NCBI RefSeq assembly: GCF_003568845.1
Contig: NZ_CP030126.1
Location: 534,501-598,500 of the forward strand
Source of the DNA: Indioceanicola profundi
Lineage (GTDB): Bacteria > Pseudomonadota > Alphaproteobacteria > Azospirillales > Azospirillaceae
Direction of reading: 5' to 3'
DNA length: 64,000 nucleotides
Part shown: positions 9,239 to 18,346 of the stretch, one piece after another
Numbering within the stretch: position 1 is the first letter of the stretch
How the letters are laid out: every line of letters starts with the position of its first letter
Translations under genes and position numbers: made by a program
Notes under the pieces: model-generated
Seen by the model: only the letters and a program-made list of their open reading frames with translations
What the model was told of the DNA's origin: nothing
The model's database searches: none

Positions 9239-9751
9239 ATGCGGCGGGTCAAACTCGACCGAATTGACCGGCGTATCCTCCGCGACCTGCAGGCGGATGG
9301 CCGGATGACCAATGTTGAACTTGCACGGCGCGCCGGGATTTCGGCTCCGCCCTGCCTGAGGCGCGTCCGCGCGTTGGAGGAGGCGGGCTATATCCGCGGC
9401 TACCATGCCGACATCAACCCTGAAGCCATGGGCTACCATGTGACCGTCTTCGCCCAGGTCGGCCTCTCCTCCCAGGCGGAGAACGATCTGAAGAAATTCG
9501 AAGAGCTGGTCAATAGCTGGGCCGAAGTGCGCGAGTGCAACATGCTGGCCGGCGAAACCGACTTCCTCTTGAAGATCGTCGCCACCGACTGGGACAGCTA
9601 TCAGCGCTTCCTCACCAGCAAGCTGACGGCGGCCCCCAATGTCAGCCATGTGAAGTCGGCCCTGGCGATCCGCCAGTCCAAGTTCGCGCCCGGCGTGCCC
9701 ATCGACGTCGATGTGGGCCCGGAGTCGAAGGAGGAGGATGAGGAGGACTGA
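9239..9751 (+). CDS. Lrp/AsnC-family transcriptional regulator
   Basis: A 170-residue regulator. The N-terminal helix-turn-helix (DRIDRRILRDLQADGRMTNV, then ELARRAGISAPPCLRRVRAL) occupies about residues 6-50. The RAM/AsnC effector and oligomerisation domain follows to about residue 150. The C-terminus is unusually acidic (ESKEEDEED). Members bind DNA as octamers and respond to amino acids. It is divergent from the ELM1-family gene, so that gene or itself may be the target. A good intrinsic terminator follows. Confidence 0.88.
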   Translation: MRRVKLDRIDRRILRDLQADGRMTNVELARRAGISAPPCLRRVRALEEAGYIRGYHADINPEAMGYHVTVFAQVGLSSQAENDLKKFEELVNSWAEVRECNMLAGETDFLLKIVATDWDSYQRFLTSKLTAAPNVSHVKSALAIRQSKFAPGVPIDVDVGPESKEEDEED

Positions 9752-9786
9752 TCCTCTTCCCTCCAACAGGATCAGCGTTCCCGGAG

Positions 9787-9825
9787 ACGGGCGGGCAGTC
9801 GGACAGGCGCCCGCCCGTTTCCGTT
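9787..9825 (+). terminator. Intrinsic terminator after the Lrp/AsnC gene
   Basis: ACGGGCGGGC (9787-9796) pairs perfectly with GCCCGCCCGT (9809-9818), followed by TTCCGTT. It lies 35 bp after the stop codon of the regulator. Confidence 0.7.
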
Positions 9826-9925
9826 CTGGGATTTGTCACCCGGACAAGGTTCGGGATGACAAGCGCCGGGAAGCAGGTGAAATGGAGGCGACCCCATCCA
9901 ACCCCTCCCTGCAAGTCCCCGCGCC

Positions 9926-10573
9926 ATGTACACGCCCCCCGCCTTCCGCCAGGACGATCCCGCCGCCATCGCGGCCTTCCTGGACGCGCACCCCTTCGCC
10001 ACACTGGTGACGGTGGGAGAGGGCGGGCTGTCGGCCACGCCGCTGCCCCTGCTGCGCACGGCGGACGGCGGGCCGCATGGCACCCTGATCGGTCATCTGG
10101 CGCGGGCCAATCCACAATGGCGCAACTTCGATGCGGCGATGCCGGCGCTTGCCATCTTCGCAGGGCCGCACGCTTACATCACCCCGTCCTGGTACCCGTC
10201 GAAGGCGGAGACCGGGCGGGTGGTGCCGACCTGGAACTACATCGCCGTGCATTGCCATGGCCGGCTGGAGCTGGTGGATGACGCGGCCGGCAAGCTGGAT
10301 ATCGTCACCCGCCTGACCAGCCGGCACGAAGCCGGCCGCTCCGCCCCCTGGTCTGTCACCGATGCCCCGGCCGACTATATCGCGGCCCAGCTCAAGGGCA
10401 TCGTCGGCATCCGCCTGGTGGTGGACCGCGTCGAGGCCAAGTGGAAGCTCAGCCAGAACCGGCGCGCGGACGATCGGGCCGGCGTCCGTGAAGGTCTTCT
10501 GACCGATGGGAACCCGGGCGACCGGGCCGTGGCAGAGGCGATGATGGACAGCTTGGAACCGCGCCAATGCTGA
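9926..10573 (+). CDS. PaiB-family FMN-binding protein
   Basis: A 215-residue split-barrel protein starting MYTPPAFRQDDPAAIAAFL. Family landmarks are HPFATLVTV near residue 26, GPHAYITPSWYPSK around residue 85 and VPTWNYIAVHCHGRLEL around residue 98. The name comes from Bacillus PaiB, a negative regulator of sporulation and protease genes. Most members are better described as FMN/heme-binding split-barrel proteins without demonstrated DNA binding. No partner paiA-type acetyltransferase gene is adjacent. Confidence 0.82.
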   Translation: MYTPPAFRQDDPAAIAAFLDAHPFATLVTVGEGGLSATPLPLLRTADGGPHGTLIGHLARANPQWRNFDAAMPALAIFAGPHAYITPSWYPSKAETGRVVPTWNYIAVHCHGRLELVDDAAGKLDIVTRLTSRHEAGRSAPWSVTDAPADYIAAQLKGIVGIRLVVDRVEAKWKLSQNRRADDRAGVREGLLTDGNPGDRAVAEAMMDSLEPRQC

Positions 10574-10606
10574 TGGCCGAAGATTTACCGGGCTACGGCG
10601 CTCCTG

Positions 10607-12379
10607 CTATCGCAGCAGTTCTTCAGCCTGCTCCCGCTCCGGCCCCTGTAGCAGCGGGTTGGCGGGAACAGGGCCGTTGCCGGTCAGGTAGTCATGGGCG
10701 CGCAGCCCCTGGCTGTCCCGCAGTTCCTTGTCCGCTCCGGCATCCAGCAGGCGCCGGATCACGGGCAGGGAGGCGTTCGCGGCGGCGTACATCAGGGCGG
10801 TGCGCAGCCCGTGTCGCGGGCCCTCGCCGAACTCCTCGGGCGCGCTGGTAGCGGCATCGACCTCCACCCCTCTGGCCAGCAGCCACTCCAGACCGGGCAA
10901 GCTGTCCCATTGGGCGGCCGACATCAGCGGCGTCTTGCCGAAGCCGTTCACGGCCTGCGGTTCCATGTCGAGGTCGAGGGCATTCCGCCGGTCCGCCGGG
11001 ACCGATGCCGCGAGCGCGGCGAGATCGTCCAGCAGCTCCGGCCGGGTCACGGCCAGATGGATCAGCGGGTCCTTGCCCGCGGATTCCGCGCAGCGGCTGA
11101 ACGGCTCCAGCATTGCCGCGTCCTGCCAGCTTCCGCGTGTAAGGAATGCGGAAACATCGTCCCGCGACGCCCCATCCAGGATCATGGTACGCAACGACCG
11201 TGGGGGCGGCGCGTCCCCGCAATCCGCCCCGAACACCAGCATGAACAGGCCCCGGCGCGCCGCTTCCGCAGCCTCGTCCCCGCTCAGCCCCGCATCGGCG
11301 TAGAAGGCGGACAGGGCGGCATGGGCCTGGGCGTACGCCGCGGCCACGCCCGGATGGACATGGCGGTTGTTCACCGCCAGATAGGACCATGTCCGATAGG
11401 GCGTCGTCTGGGCCGGCGGCGGTTCGGACAGAATCTCGCTGGGGGTGAGCTTCAGCGCCTGGAGTTGCTGCGCCTGCTGGGCCGCGATGGCGAAGCGGAC
11501 AGTGCCCGGATGGAGGGCCAGGAAGTTTCCGTCCGCCGCTTGTGCCGCCTGCATGAACCGCTCGACATCCGCATTCGGGAATCCCGCGACCGAGCCGCGG
11601 CCCTGGTCACATCCCGACTGCGGAAGGAAATTGTCGCGGCTGCTCCCGAAGCGTGGGGCCGTCGCCTCCAACAGGCCCGGCCGGCGCTGAAGGACGGGGC
11701 AGGGCAGGGCGTATCCGTCGGCCAGCCTGGCCGTGGGAACCGCGATCACGGTCCAGACCAGCGATGCGTCGCTGCCGTCATAGGGGGTGGGCGGGCCGAA
11801 GACCTCACGGGCGAACGGGTCCAGCGCCGGTTCCGCCAGCCCGTCGATCCCGGCCTGGATGGATCGTATGCGCTCATCCCGCTCCGGCCCCGGCGGGCGG
11901 AAGGCGTGCAGGAACAGCATCAGGTCCAGCCGCGCCGTGGCCGACCGCAACGGCTCCAGCAGCCCTTCCGCCCGGTCGGGATCGGAGGTCATCGCCTCGA
12001 TGGCGGCCGCCAGTTCGGTCTCCTCCGGCGGATGCACCGCCCTGTAGAGGTCCGCCACGCGCTGGCCGTACTGGGCGGACAGGCACTCCGCAGCCGCGTC
12101 GCCGGACCGGCAGTCGCCGTTGCGCTGAGCGATCCATTGCCGCTGCGCCTGGACACGCGCCCGCCGCTCCTCCTCCGATCCGGACTGCTCCAGGTGCCGG
12201 CGGTAGAGATCGGCCAGAAGGGCATCCTGGCGGGAGAGCCCTTCATTCCCGCAGATCGCCAAGTCGAGGGGGGCGCGCGCCGCCTCGCAGGAAAAGCTGG
12301 GCCTCGCGACGTCCCGGCCCGCAGCCGGCATGGCAAGCGAAACCAGCACCACACCCATACCGGCCGCGTTGCGCCACAT
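10607..12379 (-). CDS. Secreted LprI-like/ankyrin-repeat fusion protein
   Basis: About 590 residues from ATG 12379, preceded by GGAGAG. Residues 1-21 form a signal peptide (MWRNAAGMGVVLVSLAMPAAG). Residues 30-110 resemble the LprI lysozyme-inhibitor domain, with Cys residues in SFSCEAARAPLDLAICGN and the repeated RQWIAQRNGDC pattern. A long middle region without recognised domain follows. Residues 490-565 hold at least two ankyrin-like repeats (GKTPLMSAAQWDSLPGLEWL; LRTALMYAAANASLPVIRRL). Several further Cys pairs fit a periplasmic, disulfide-bonded protein. A role in binding or inhibiting a cell-wall enzyme is inference from the LprI domain only. Confidence 0.72.
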   Translation of the reverse strand: MWRNAAGMGVVLVSLAMPAAGRDVARPSFSCEAARAPLDLAICGNEGLSRQDALLADLYRRHLEQSGSEEERRARVQAQRQWIAQRNGDCRSGDAAAECLSAQYGQRVADLYRAVHPPEETELAAAIEAMTSDPDRAEGLLEPLRSATARLDLMLFLHAFRPPGPERDERIRSIQAGIDGLAEPALDPFAREVFGPPTPYDGSDASLVWTVIAVPTARLADGYALPCPVLQRRPGLLEATAPRFGSSRDNFLPQSGCDQGRGSVAGFPNADVERFMQAAQAADGNFLALHPGTVRFAIAAQQAQQLQALKLTPSEILSEPPPAQTTPYRTWSYLAVNNRHVHPGVAAAYAQAHAALSAFYADAGLSGDEAAEAARRGLFMLVFGADCGDAPPPRSLRTMILDGASRDDVSAFLTRGSWQDAAMLEPFSRCAESAGKDPLIHLAVTRPELLDDLAALAASVPADRRNALDLDMEPQAVNGFGKTPLMSAAQWDSLPGLEWLLARGVEVDAATSAPEEFGEGPRHGLRTALMYAAANASLPVIRRLLDAGADKELRDSQGLRAHDYLTGNGPVPANPLLQGPEREQAEELLR

Positions 12380-12458
12380 ATCGCTCTCCAAATCCGACAA
12401 GGGCCAGAGTAGGTGCCGGAGGTGGAGGGCTCAACCCGGATGTGCGGCCGGCCTGCGG

Positions 12459-13103
12459 TCAGGCGAAGGCCCGGTAGCGGTGCCGCGGGTGCGGGTGGAT
12501 GTCGTCGGGATAGGCACGGTCGAAGGCGTCGGCCTCGTACAGGCTCTCCTCCTCGATGCCGTAGCCATCCTCATAGACATAGGCGTCATCGGCCTGCTCT
12601 TTGCCATGTCCGCGCAGCGCCTGCACGGCGCGGGCCGCCTCCGGTACCGACAGCACGGCGGAGGCGATGGAGGCCAGGGTGGCCGACTGGCAGTAGCCGC
12701 AGAGCGCCTTGTTGTCCTGCCACTCCTCCCGCGCCAGGCGCAGGCAGGTAACGGCGTCGTAGAGGGTCTTGGCGGACAGGGCCAAGGGCAGCCAGGGCTG
12801 GTCGCGCCAGCGATCCCGCCCGCCGGCACCGGCCAGGATGGCGGTGAAGGCGTAGTTGGCGATCATGAGCAGCCCGTCGGGCGTTTCCATCCGCTTGTAG
12901 CCATAGGGCGAGGCATCGACCTTGCTGGCGTCGAAGACGCGCAGCGGCAGGTCGGGCAGGCGGCGCAGCATTCCCATCTGGTAGGCGCCGACGATGGCCC
13001 CCGCCGCAGCCCCGACCAGGGAAAGGCCGGTGATCTGCCTGCGTCGGCGCAGCTCCGCCGACCGGTCCTTGCGCAACTCATGGCTCAGCCGCCGCGGGTC
13101 CAT
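12459..13103 (-). CDS. VKOR-like membrane protein with CxxC motif
   Basis: About 214 residues from ATG 13103, with GGAGGA seven bases upstream; two earlier in-frame starts at 13127 and 13157 are less well placed. Membrane segments lie around residues 25-42, 83-95, 102-118 and 133-153. The CGYC motif (near residue 136) begins the last one, as in vitamin-K-epoxide-reductase-like proteins that oxidise or reduce thiol partners. Its similarity to alphaproteobacterial VKOR-family proteins is from memory of the DASKVDAS and RPWLPLAL-like landmarks. The C-terminal 50 residues are acidic and Tyr/His-rich. It follows alr with a 70-bp gap. Confidence 0.6.
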   Translation of the reverse strand: MDPRRLSHELRKDRSAELRRRRQITGLSLVGAAAGAIVGAYQMGMLRRLPDLPLRVFDASKVDASPYGYKRMETPDGLLMIANYAFTAILAGAGGRDRWRDQPWLPLALSAKTLYDAVTCLRLAREEWQDNKALCGYCQSATLASIASAVLSVPEAARAVQALRGHGKEQADDAYVYEDGYGIEEESLYEADAFDRAYPDDIHPHPRHRYRAFA

Positions 13104-13173
13104 GGGCCATTCCTCCGGTTGTTCCATATCCGGAATGACAATGGGAAAGAGCCGCAAACGTTGCGCCGGCGGC

Positions 13174-14319
13174 TCAGCCGCCCAGATAGACCCGGTGGTA
13201 ACGGTCGCCGAGGGAGGTCAGGATCTCATAGCTGATGGTGCCGGCCTCGGCCGCCGCCTGATCCACCGTGCGGTGGGGGCCGACCACCTCCACCCAGGCG
13301 CCCTCGGCCAGGAACCGATCCGGCACCTCGGTCACGTCCACGGTCAGCAGATCCATGGACACGCGCCCGATGATCGGGGCGATGTGCCCGCCGATGCGGA
13401 CATGCCCCTTGCCGGCCAGCCGCCAGGGATAGCCGTCGGCATAGCCCATGCCCAGCGCCGCCACCTTGGCCGGACGATCGATGCGGTGGGTGGCGTCGTA
13501 GCCCACGGTATCGCCGGCCGGCGCATGCCGCACCTGATGGATGCGGGCCAGGATGCGGATCACGGGGGCCATCGGGTTCGACATCCAGGGGGCGGGATTG
13601 CCCCCATGCAGCGCGATGCCCGGCCGCACCAGGTCGAAATGGTACTCCGCCCCGTGGAAGATGCCGGCGGAGTTGGCAAGGCTGGCCGGGGCCTTGGGCA
13701 GGCGGGCCAGGGAGGCGCGGAAGCTCCGCGCCTGCCGGGCGGTCATCGGGTTGCCCGGATCGTCCGCGCAGGCCAGATGGCTCATCCAGGCCTGCACCTC
13801 CAGCCCGTCCAGCCGCCGGGCGGCGTCGTCTGCCAGTTCATCCACCTCCGCCGGGGTCAGCCCCAGCCGGTTCATGCCGGTGTCCAGATGGATGAAGCAG
13901 GGCAGGGGGCGGCCCTGCCGGCGCGCCTCCGCCTGCCATTGTTCGATATCGCCCGGCGTGTTCAGGATGGGAACCAGCCCGGCGCCGGAGATATCTGGGG
14001 CCGAGCCCGGCGGAATGCCGTGCAGCACCGCGATGCGCGCATCGGGCAGGCCCTTCCGCAGCGTGATCCCGGCCTCGATCGTCGCCACGAAGAAGGTGCG
14101 GGCGCCGGCGGCCCGGAGCGCCCGGGCCACCGGGGCGGCCCCCAGGCCATAGGCATCCGCCTTGACCACCGCCCCGCACTCGGCACCGTCCGCAAGACCG
14201 GCCATGTGCCGCCAGTTGCCCCTGACCGCATCCAAATCGACCACCAGCACCGCACCGGCACGGGCCGGCACGGAGGAGAGGTCAGGAAGGTCCGGGCCGT
14301 CTTTCACAGCCTCGTCCAT
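13174..14319 (-). CDS. alr: Alanine racemase
   Basis: A 381-residue PLP enzyme interconverting L- and D-alanine for peptidoglycan synthesis in the cytoplasm. The PLP lysine is in VVKADAYGLG (about residue 53). The catalytic tyrosine of the second subunit lies in the GDTVGYDATHRI region. GMGYADGYPW and GRVSMDLLTVDVT are the C-terminal beta-domain motifs. Start is ATG 14319; a TTG six bases earlier is possible. It is 12 bp downstream of dnaB, the usual dnaB-alr pairing of alphaproteobacteria. Confidence 0.93.
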   Translation of the reverse strand: MDEAVKDGPDLPDLSSVPARAGAVLVVDLDAVRGNWRHMAGLADGAECGAVVKADAYGLGAAPVARALRAAGARTFFVATIEAGITLRKGLPDARIAVLHGIPPGSAPDISGAGLVPILNTPGDIEQWQAEARRQGRPLPCFIHLDTGMNRLGLTPAEVDELADDAARRLDGLEVQAWMSHLACADDPGNPMTARQARSFRASLARLPKAPASLANSAGIFHGAEYHFDLVRPGIALHGGNPAPWMSNPMAPVIRILARIHQVRHAPAGDTVGYDATHRIDRPAKVAALGMGYADGYPWRLAGKGHVRIGGHIAPIIGRVSMDLLTVDVTEVPDRFLAEGAWVEVVGPHRTVDQAAAEAGTISYEILTSLGDRYHRVYLGG

Positions 14320-14331
14320 AATCAACCCGCC

Positions 14332-15828
14332 TTACTCGTCGGGTCCGAAGTCGTGATGGGTGTCGAGATCGCCGAAGCGGGTGTAGTTGCCGTCGAAGAA
14401 CAGTCGCACCGTGCCCACGGGACCGTGGCGCTGCTTGCCGATGATGCATTCGGCGGTGTTGTGGACCAGCTCCAGACGCTCCTTCCAACGCTGATATCGG
14501 TCGTTGAACTTGTCCTCCGCCTCGTCGGGCCGCCGGCCGGGTTCCGCGCGCTCCAGATAGTACTGTTCGCGGAACACGAACATGACTACGTCGGCGTCCT
14601 GCTCGATGGAGCCCGATTCGCGCAGGTCCGAAAGCTGGGGCCGCTTGTCCTCGCGCTGCTCCACGCCGCGGGAAAGCTGGGACAGCGCCAGCACGGGCAC
14701 ATGCAGCTCCTTGGCGATGGCCTTCAGGCCGCGGGTGATTTCGGAGATTTCCTGCACCCGGTTCTCCGACCCCTTCAGCCCGCCGCCGCGCAGGAGCTGG
14801 AGATAGTCGACCACCACCAGTCCCAGCCCGTGGGTGCGCTTCAGGCGGCGGCAGCGGGTGCGGACGGCGGTGATGGTGAGGGCCGGCGTGTCGTCCACGA
14901 AGAAGGGAACGCGGGACAGATACTGGCTGGCCTCCACGAATTTCGGGAAGTCGCTGGCCGCGATCTCGCCGCGGCGCATCTTGTCGCCCGACACCTCCGC
15001 CTGATCCGCCAGGATACGGCCGGCAAGCTGCTCGGCGCTCATTTCCAGGGAGAAGAAGCCGACGGCAGCCCCTTCCTTGCCGCCCGACAGCATGTGCGCC
15101 TTGGCGGCGTTGAAGGCGATGTTGGTGGCCAGCGCCGTCTTACCCATGGAAGGACGGCCGGCCAGGATCAGCAGGTCGCTGGGATGCAGGCCGCCCAGCT
15201 TGTGGTCCAGATCGCGCAGGCCCGTGGTGACGCCGGTGACATGGGTGGAACGGCGGAAGGCGGATTCGATGGAGTTGATCGCCCCCGCCAGCGCCTTTTC
15301 GAAAGGAATGAAGTCGCCCTTGATGTCGCCGGAGGAGGCGAGATCGAACAGCTTCTTCTCCGCTTCCTCGATCTGGTCCGTGGCGCCGACGTCCAGCTCA
15401 TGTTTGTAGGCGGTGTTGACCATGTCCTCGCCAACCTCGATGAGCTGGCGGCGCAGGAACAGGTCATGGATGATGCGGCCGTAATCCTCGGCATTGTGGA
15501 CAGCCACGATCGCGGCGGCCAGACGGGCGAGATACTCCGCGCCGCCGATCTCCGACAGGTCCTTGTCCTGCTCGAAATAGGCCTTCAACGTCAGCGGGTT
15601 CGCGACCTGCCCGCGGTCGATCAGCTTCAGGCAGGCGGCATAGATGCGGCCATTGGCGGGATCGAAGAAGTGTTCTGGGCGCAGGAACTCGCCCACCTTC
15701 TCGAACGCCTTGTTGTTGACCAGGATGGCACCCAGCAACGCCTGCTCCGCCTCCTCATTATGGGGCGGGGTCCGGTAGGCGAGTGCCGACTCGCGGAGAC
15801 CAGGGGGATCGATCAGCTTCGTGTCCAT
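14332..15828 (-). CDS. dnaB: Replicative DNA helicase DnaB
   Basis: A 498-residue hexameric helicase that unwinds DNA at the replication fork. The N-terminal domain (PPHNEEAEQALLGAIL) contacts primase and loader. A linker is followed by the RecA-like domain with Walker A GRPSMGKT (about residue 225), Walker B LVVVDYLQLL and the SQLSRGVEQR motif near residue 385. Length and motifs are complete. The gene normally follows rplI, but here a CFA-synthase gene intervenes. Confidence 0.97.
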   Translation of the reverse strand: MDTKLIDPPGLRESALAYRTPPHNEEAEQALLGAILVNNKAFEKVGEFLRPEHFFDPANGRIYAACLKLIDRGQVANPLTLKAYFEQDKDLSEIGGAEYLARLAAAIVAVHNAEDYGRIIHDLFLRRQLIEVGEDMVNTAYKHELDVGATDQIEEAEKKLFDLASSGDIKGDFIPFEKALAGAINSIESAFRRSTHVTGVTTGLRDLDHKLGGLHPSDLLILAGRPSMGKTALATNIAFNAAKAHMLSGGKEGAAVGFFSLEMSAEQLAGRILADQAEVSGDKMRRGEIAASDFPKFVEASQYLSRVPFFVDDTPALTITAVRTRCRRLKRTHGLGLVVVDYLQLLRGGGLKGSENRVQEISEITRGLKAIAKELHVPVLALSQLSRGVEQREDKRPQLSDLRESGSIEQDADVVMFVFREQYYLERAEPGRRPDEAEDKFNDRYQRWKERLELVHNTAECIIGKQRHGPVGTVRLFFDGNYTRFGDLDTHHDFGPDE

Positions 15829-15990
15829 ACGCGCACTCTAACAGCGTCGGGCCATGGGCGGGTAATCCGCAAGGCCAGAGGCATAGGTGCAAACCGTGGA
15901 CAGAGTGTGAACAGATCTGTGGATAAGTGGGAAAACTCTGTGCGCGGCTTGGGGCGGAGAACGCATGTGCCACCTGTGAGCTCTCCGCCT

Positions 15991-16015
15991 CATCCCTCGA
16001 CAAGCTCAGGGTGAG
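15991..16015. repeat. Short REP-like palindromic sequence
   Basis: A segment reading CCCTCGACAAGCTCAGGGTG resembles dispersed palindromic repeats found between genes in many proteobacteria. A related sequence, GAGCCTGTCGAAGGGTGAG, occurs at 23838-23856. It lies in the 217-bp gap between dnaB and the CFA-synthase gene. Confidence 0.45.
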
Positions 16016-16045
16016 AAGCTGGGCTCTCAGGCCGCCCGGGAGCCA

Positions 16046-17275
16046 TTACTCCGCCGCGACAGCCATCCGGTGCTCGGCCTCGTAGATGTAGTCGCGGGTC
16101 AGGGGGACCGCGTCGGCACGCTTGGCCATCTGGAGCTGCCAGACCATGTGGCCCTGATGGCGGAAGGCACATTCGCAGCCGGCCAGATAGAATTCCCACA
16201 TCCGGTAGAAGCGCTCGTCATAGAGCGCGACCAGCCTGTCCCGATTGGCCGCAACCCGCTGCCGCCAGTGCCACAGTGTCTCGGCATAATGCAGCCGCAG
16301 GAACTCCATATCCGTCGGCATCAGGCCTGATCGTTCCACATGCGGAATAACCTCTGACAGGGCCGGGCTGTAGCCGCCGGGGAAGATGTATTTGCGCAGC
16401 CAGGGATTCGTCGTGCCCGGCCCGTCCGTGCGCCCGATGGAATGCAGCAGGGCGACTCCGTCGGGGTCCAGCAGCTCGTCGATCTTGCGGAAGAAGGCGC
16501 CGTACTGGGGCACGCCTACGTGCTCGAACATGCCGACGGAGACAATTCGGTCATATGTGCCCGACTCGGCGCGGTAGTCCTGCAGCTCGAACTGGACGCG
16601 GTGCTCCAGCCCAGCTTCCCGAGCGCGACGCCGGGCGATGGCGAGTTGCTCCTGGGACAGGGTGATGCCCTTCACCTGGACGTCGGCGCTCTTCGCGATT
16701 TCCAGCGCCAGCCCGCCCCAGCCGCAGCCGATATCCAGCACCTTCAAGCCGGGCTTCAGCAGCAGCTTGGCGATGATGTGCCGCTTCTTGGCCGCCTGCG
16801 CCTGATCCAGGCTCATGCCGGGATCAGCGAAATAGGCGCAGGAATATTGCCGGTCCTTGTCCAGGAACAGGTCGTAGAGCTTTTCCGACAAATCGTAATG
16901 GTGGGCCACGTTCCGGCGGGACCGGTCGGCGGGATTGGCCTGCTGCCAGAGCCGTTGCAGCCCCACGCCGAACCGGCGGAGTTTGCCCACTGGCCCGAGA
17001 TGGTTGTCGCCGGCGTTGCGGGTGACGATGCTCAGCAGATCGTAGATGGAGCCTTCCTCCACCACCAGCGTACCGGCCATATAGGCCTCCCCCGCATGCA
17101 GGCCGGGATTGACGCCCAGCTTCCAGTGCAGCGACGGGTCGGTCAGTCGTACCGTGCAGGGCCGTTCATCCGCGGGGCCCGACTCCCCGCCGAACTCCCA
17201 CCGTTTTCCATGCGCGTCGATCAGCGTGATGCGGCCGGTGCGGATCAGGGGCTTCAGCAGTCGGGCGAAGAGCAT
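16046..17275 (-). CDS. cfa: Cyclopropane-fatty-acid-phospholipid synthase
   Basis: About 409 residues from ATG 17275, preceded by AAGGAGG; the 23 codons upstream are not needed. It transfers a methylene group from S-adenosylmethionine to the cis double bond of membrane phospholipid acyl chains. The SAM site is VLDIGCGWGGLALEIA (about residue 172). The bicarbonate/active-site region includes YSCAYFADPGMSLDQAQ and SVGMFEHVG. A long N-terminal lipid-binding domain precedes the methyltransferase, as in E. coli Cfa. Its position between rplI and dnaB is unusual. Confidence 0.92.
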   Translation of the reverse strand: MLFARLLKPLIRTGRITLIDAHGKRWEFGGESGPADERPCTVRLTDPSLHWKLGVNPGLHAGEAYMAGTLVVEEGSIYDLLSIVTRNAGDNHLGPVGKLRRFGVGLQRLWQQANPADRSRRNVAHHYDLSEKLYDLFLDKDRQYSCAYFADPGMSLDQAQAAKKRHIIAKLLLKPGLKVLDIGCGWGGLALEIAKSADVQVKGITLSQEQLAIARRRAREAGLEHRVQFELQDYRAESGTYDRIVSVGMFEHVGVPQYGAFFRKIDELLDPDGVALLHSIGRTDGPGTTNPWLRKYIFPGGYSPALSEVIPHVERSGLMPTDMEFLRLHYAETLWHWRQRVAANRDRLVALYDERFYRMWEFYLAGCECAFRHQGHMVWQLQMAKRADAVPLTRDYIYEAEHRMAVAAE

Positions 17276-17433
17276 GGCGGGTGCCTCCTTGCGGGGTGGC
17301 GGATCAATCTCCAGGGCGCACGGGACAAACGCGCGGCGATGCACGCTATTCTATGATCTGCTGATACAAGCGGGCGGTTTGAAGGGGGAGGGCGGCGGGC
17401 GCGTTCGCTATACCCCGACCGATGTGTGCAAAG

Positions 17434-17462
17434 AAAAACGGCGCGCCCGGTGGGGCGCGCCG
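17434..17462 (-). terminator. Intrinsic terminator of the rpsF-rpsR-rplI operon
   Basis: A perfect ten-base stem, CGGCGCGCCC / GGGCGCGCCG with a GGTG loop, lies 28 bp beyond the rplI stop. Read on the minus strand it is followed by TTTTT (AAAAA at 17434-17438). Confidence 0.85.
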
Positions 17463-17490
17463 CTCATCTCTCGGATCGAGGGGATCAGGC

Positions 17491-18048
17491 TCAGGCCTGC
17501 TCCTCGGTGGTCTCGTCCGTGGTCTCGACCGTCTCGTCCTCATCATCGTCCTCCGGCATGCCGGTGACCATGCCGCCGCGCTGCGCTTGCAGCTCGGCCT
17601 CGTCCTGGGACCGGGCAACGTTCACCGTGACGAACACGGAAACCTCGGGGTGCAGGACGATGCGGACCTTGAACAGGCCCAGGGTCTTGATCGGCTCGTC
17701 GATCGACACCTGACGGCGCTCGATGGTGACGCCGGCGGCGGTGACCGCCTCGGACACGTCGCGGGCGGCGACGGAACCGTACAGCACGCCGGTTTCACCC
17801 GCCTGACGGGTGATGACGACGGACATGCCGTCCAGCTTGCCGGCGACCTGCTCGGCATCCTTGCGGCGCTCGAGGTTCGCGGCCTCGAGCTGGGCCTTCT
17901 GCTTGTCGAAGAAGGCGAGGTTCGCCTTCGTCGCGCGCAGGGCCTTCTTCTGCGGCAGCAGGAAGTTCCGGGCGAAGCCCGGACGGACCTTCACCACTTG
18001 GCCCATCTGGCCGAGCTTCTCAACGCGCTCCAGCAGGATCACGTCCAT
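17491..18048 (-). CDS. rplI: 50S ribosomal protein L9
   Basis: A 185-residue protein beginning [21 protein letters not shown], the classical L9 N-terminus that binds 23S rRNA. The linker helix (about residues 41-75) and C-terminal domain with [12 protein letters not shown] and [10 protein letters not shown] follow. Compared with the usual about 150 residues, it carries an extra C-terminal tail of about 30 residues that is highly acidic ([20 protein letters not shown]) and probably disordered. Third gene of rpsF-rpsR-rplI. Confidence 0.97.
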   Translation of the reverse strand: MDVILLERVEKLGQMGQVVKVRPGFARNFLLPQKKALRATKANLAFFDKQKAQLEAANLERRKDAEQVAGKLDGMSVVITRQAGETGVLYGSVAARDVSEAVTAAGVTIERRQVSIDEPIKTLGLFKVRIVLHPEVSVFVTVNVARSQDEAELQAQRGGMVTGMPEDDDEDETVETTDETTEEQA

Positions 18049-18070
18049 GTCAGTTCTCCTCGGCTAGAGC

Positions 18071-18346
18071 TTACTTCACCACGTAGGGAAGCAGGGCGAG
18101 GAAGCGGGCGCGCTTGATCGCGCGGGCCAGCTCACGCTGCTTCTTCGTGGAGACGGCGGTGATGCGGCTCGGAACGATCTTGCCACGCTCGGAGATGAAG
18201 CGGCTCAGCAGCTTCACGTCCTTGTAGTCGATGGCCGGGGCGTTCGGGCCGGAGAAGGGGCAGGTCTTCCGGCGACGGAAGAACGGACGACGGCCACCGC
18301 CGCCGCCACCGGCGCGGGGGCCGGAAGAGGTACGCTCGGCGCTCAT
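18071..18346 (-). CDS. rpsR: 30S ribosomal protein S18
   Basis: Ninety-one residues. The core [20 protein letters not shown], then [20 protein letters not shown] and the basic C-terminus [11 protein letters not shown], identifies S18. The N-terminal 24 residues are Gly/Arg/Ser-rich ([14 protein letters not shown]), typical of alphaproteobacterial S18. The start overlaps the rpsF stop by four bases, so the two are translationally coupled; S6 and S18 form a heterodimer on the 30S platform. Confidence 0.97.
   Translation of the reverse strand: MSAERTSSGPRAGGGGGGRRPFFRRRKTCPFSGPNAPAIDYKDVKLLSRFISERGKIVPSRITAVSTKKQRELARAIKRARFLALLPYVVK

Noticed and set aside
9077-9766. N-terminal extension of the ELM1-family frame to 562 residues
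   Set aside because: The extra 230 codons are antisense to the Lrp/AsnC gene and look like random translation; the family N-terminus begins at 9076.
12994-16014. 1006-codon plus-strand open frame across alr and dnaB
   Set aside because: Antisense to two essential genes with complete motifs; His/Gln/Gly-rich shadow translation.
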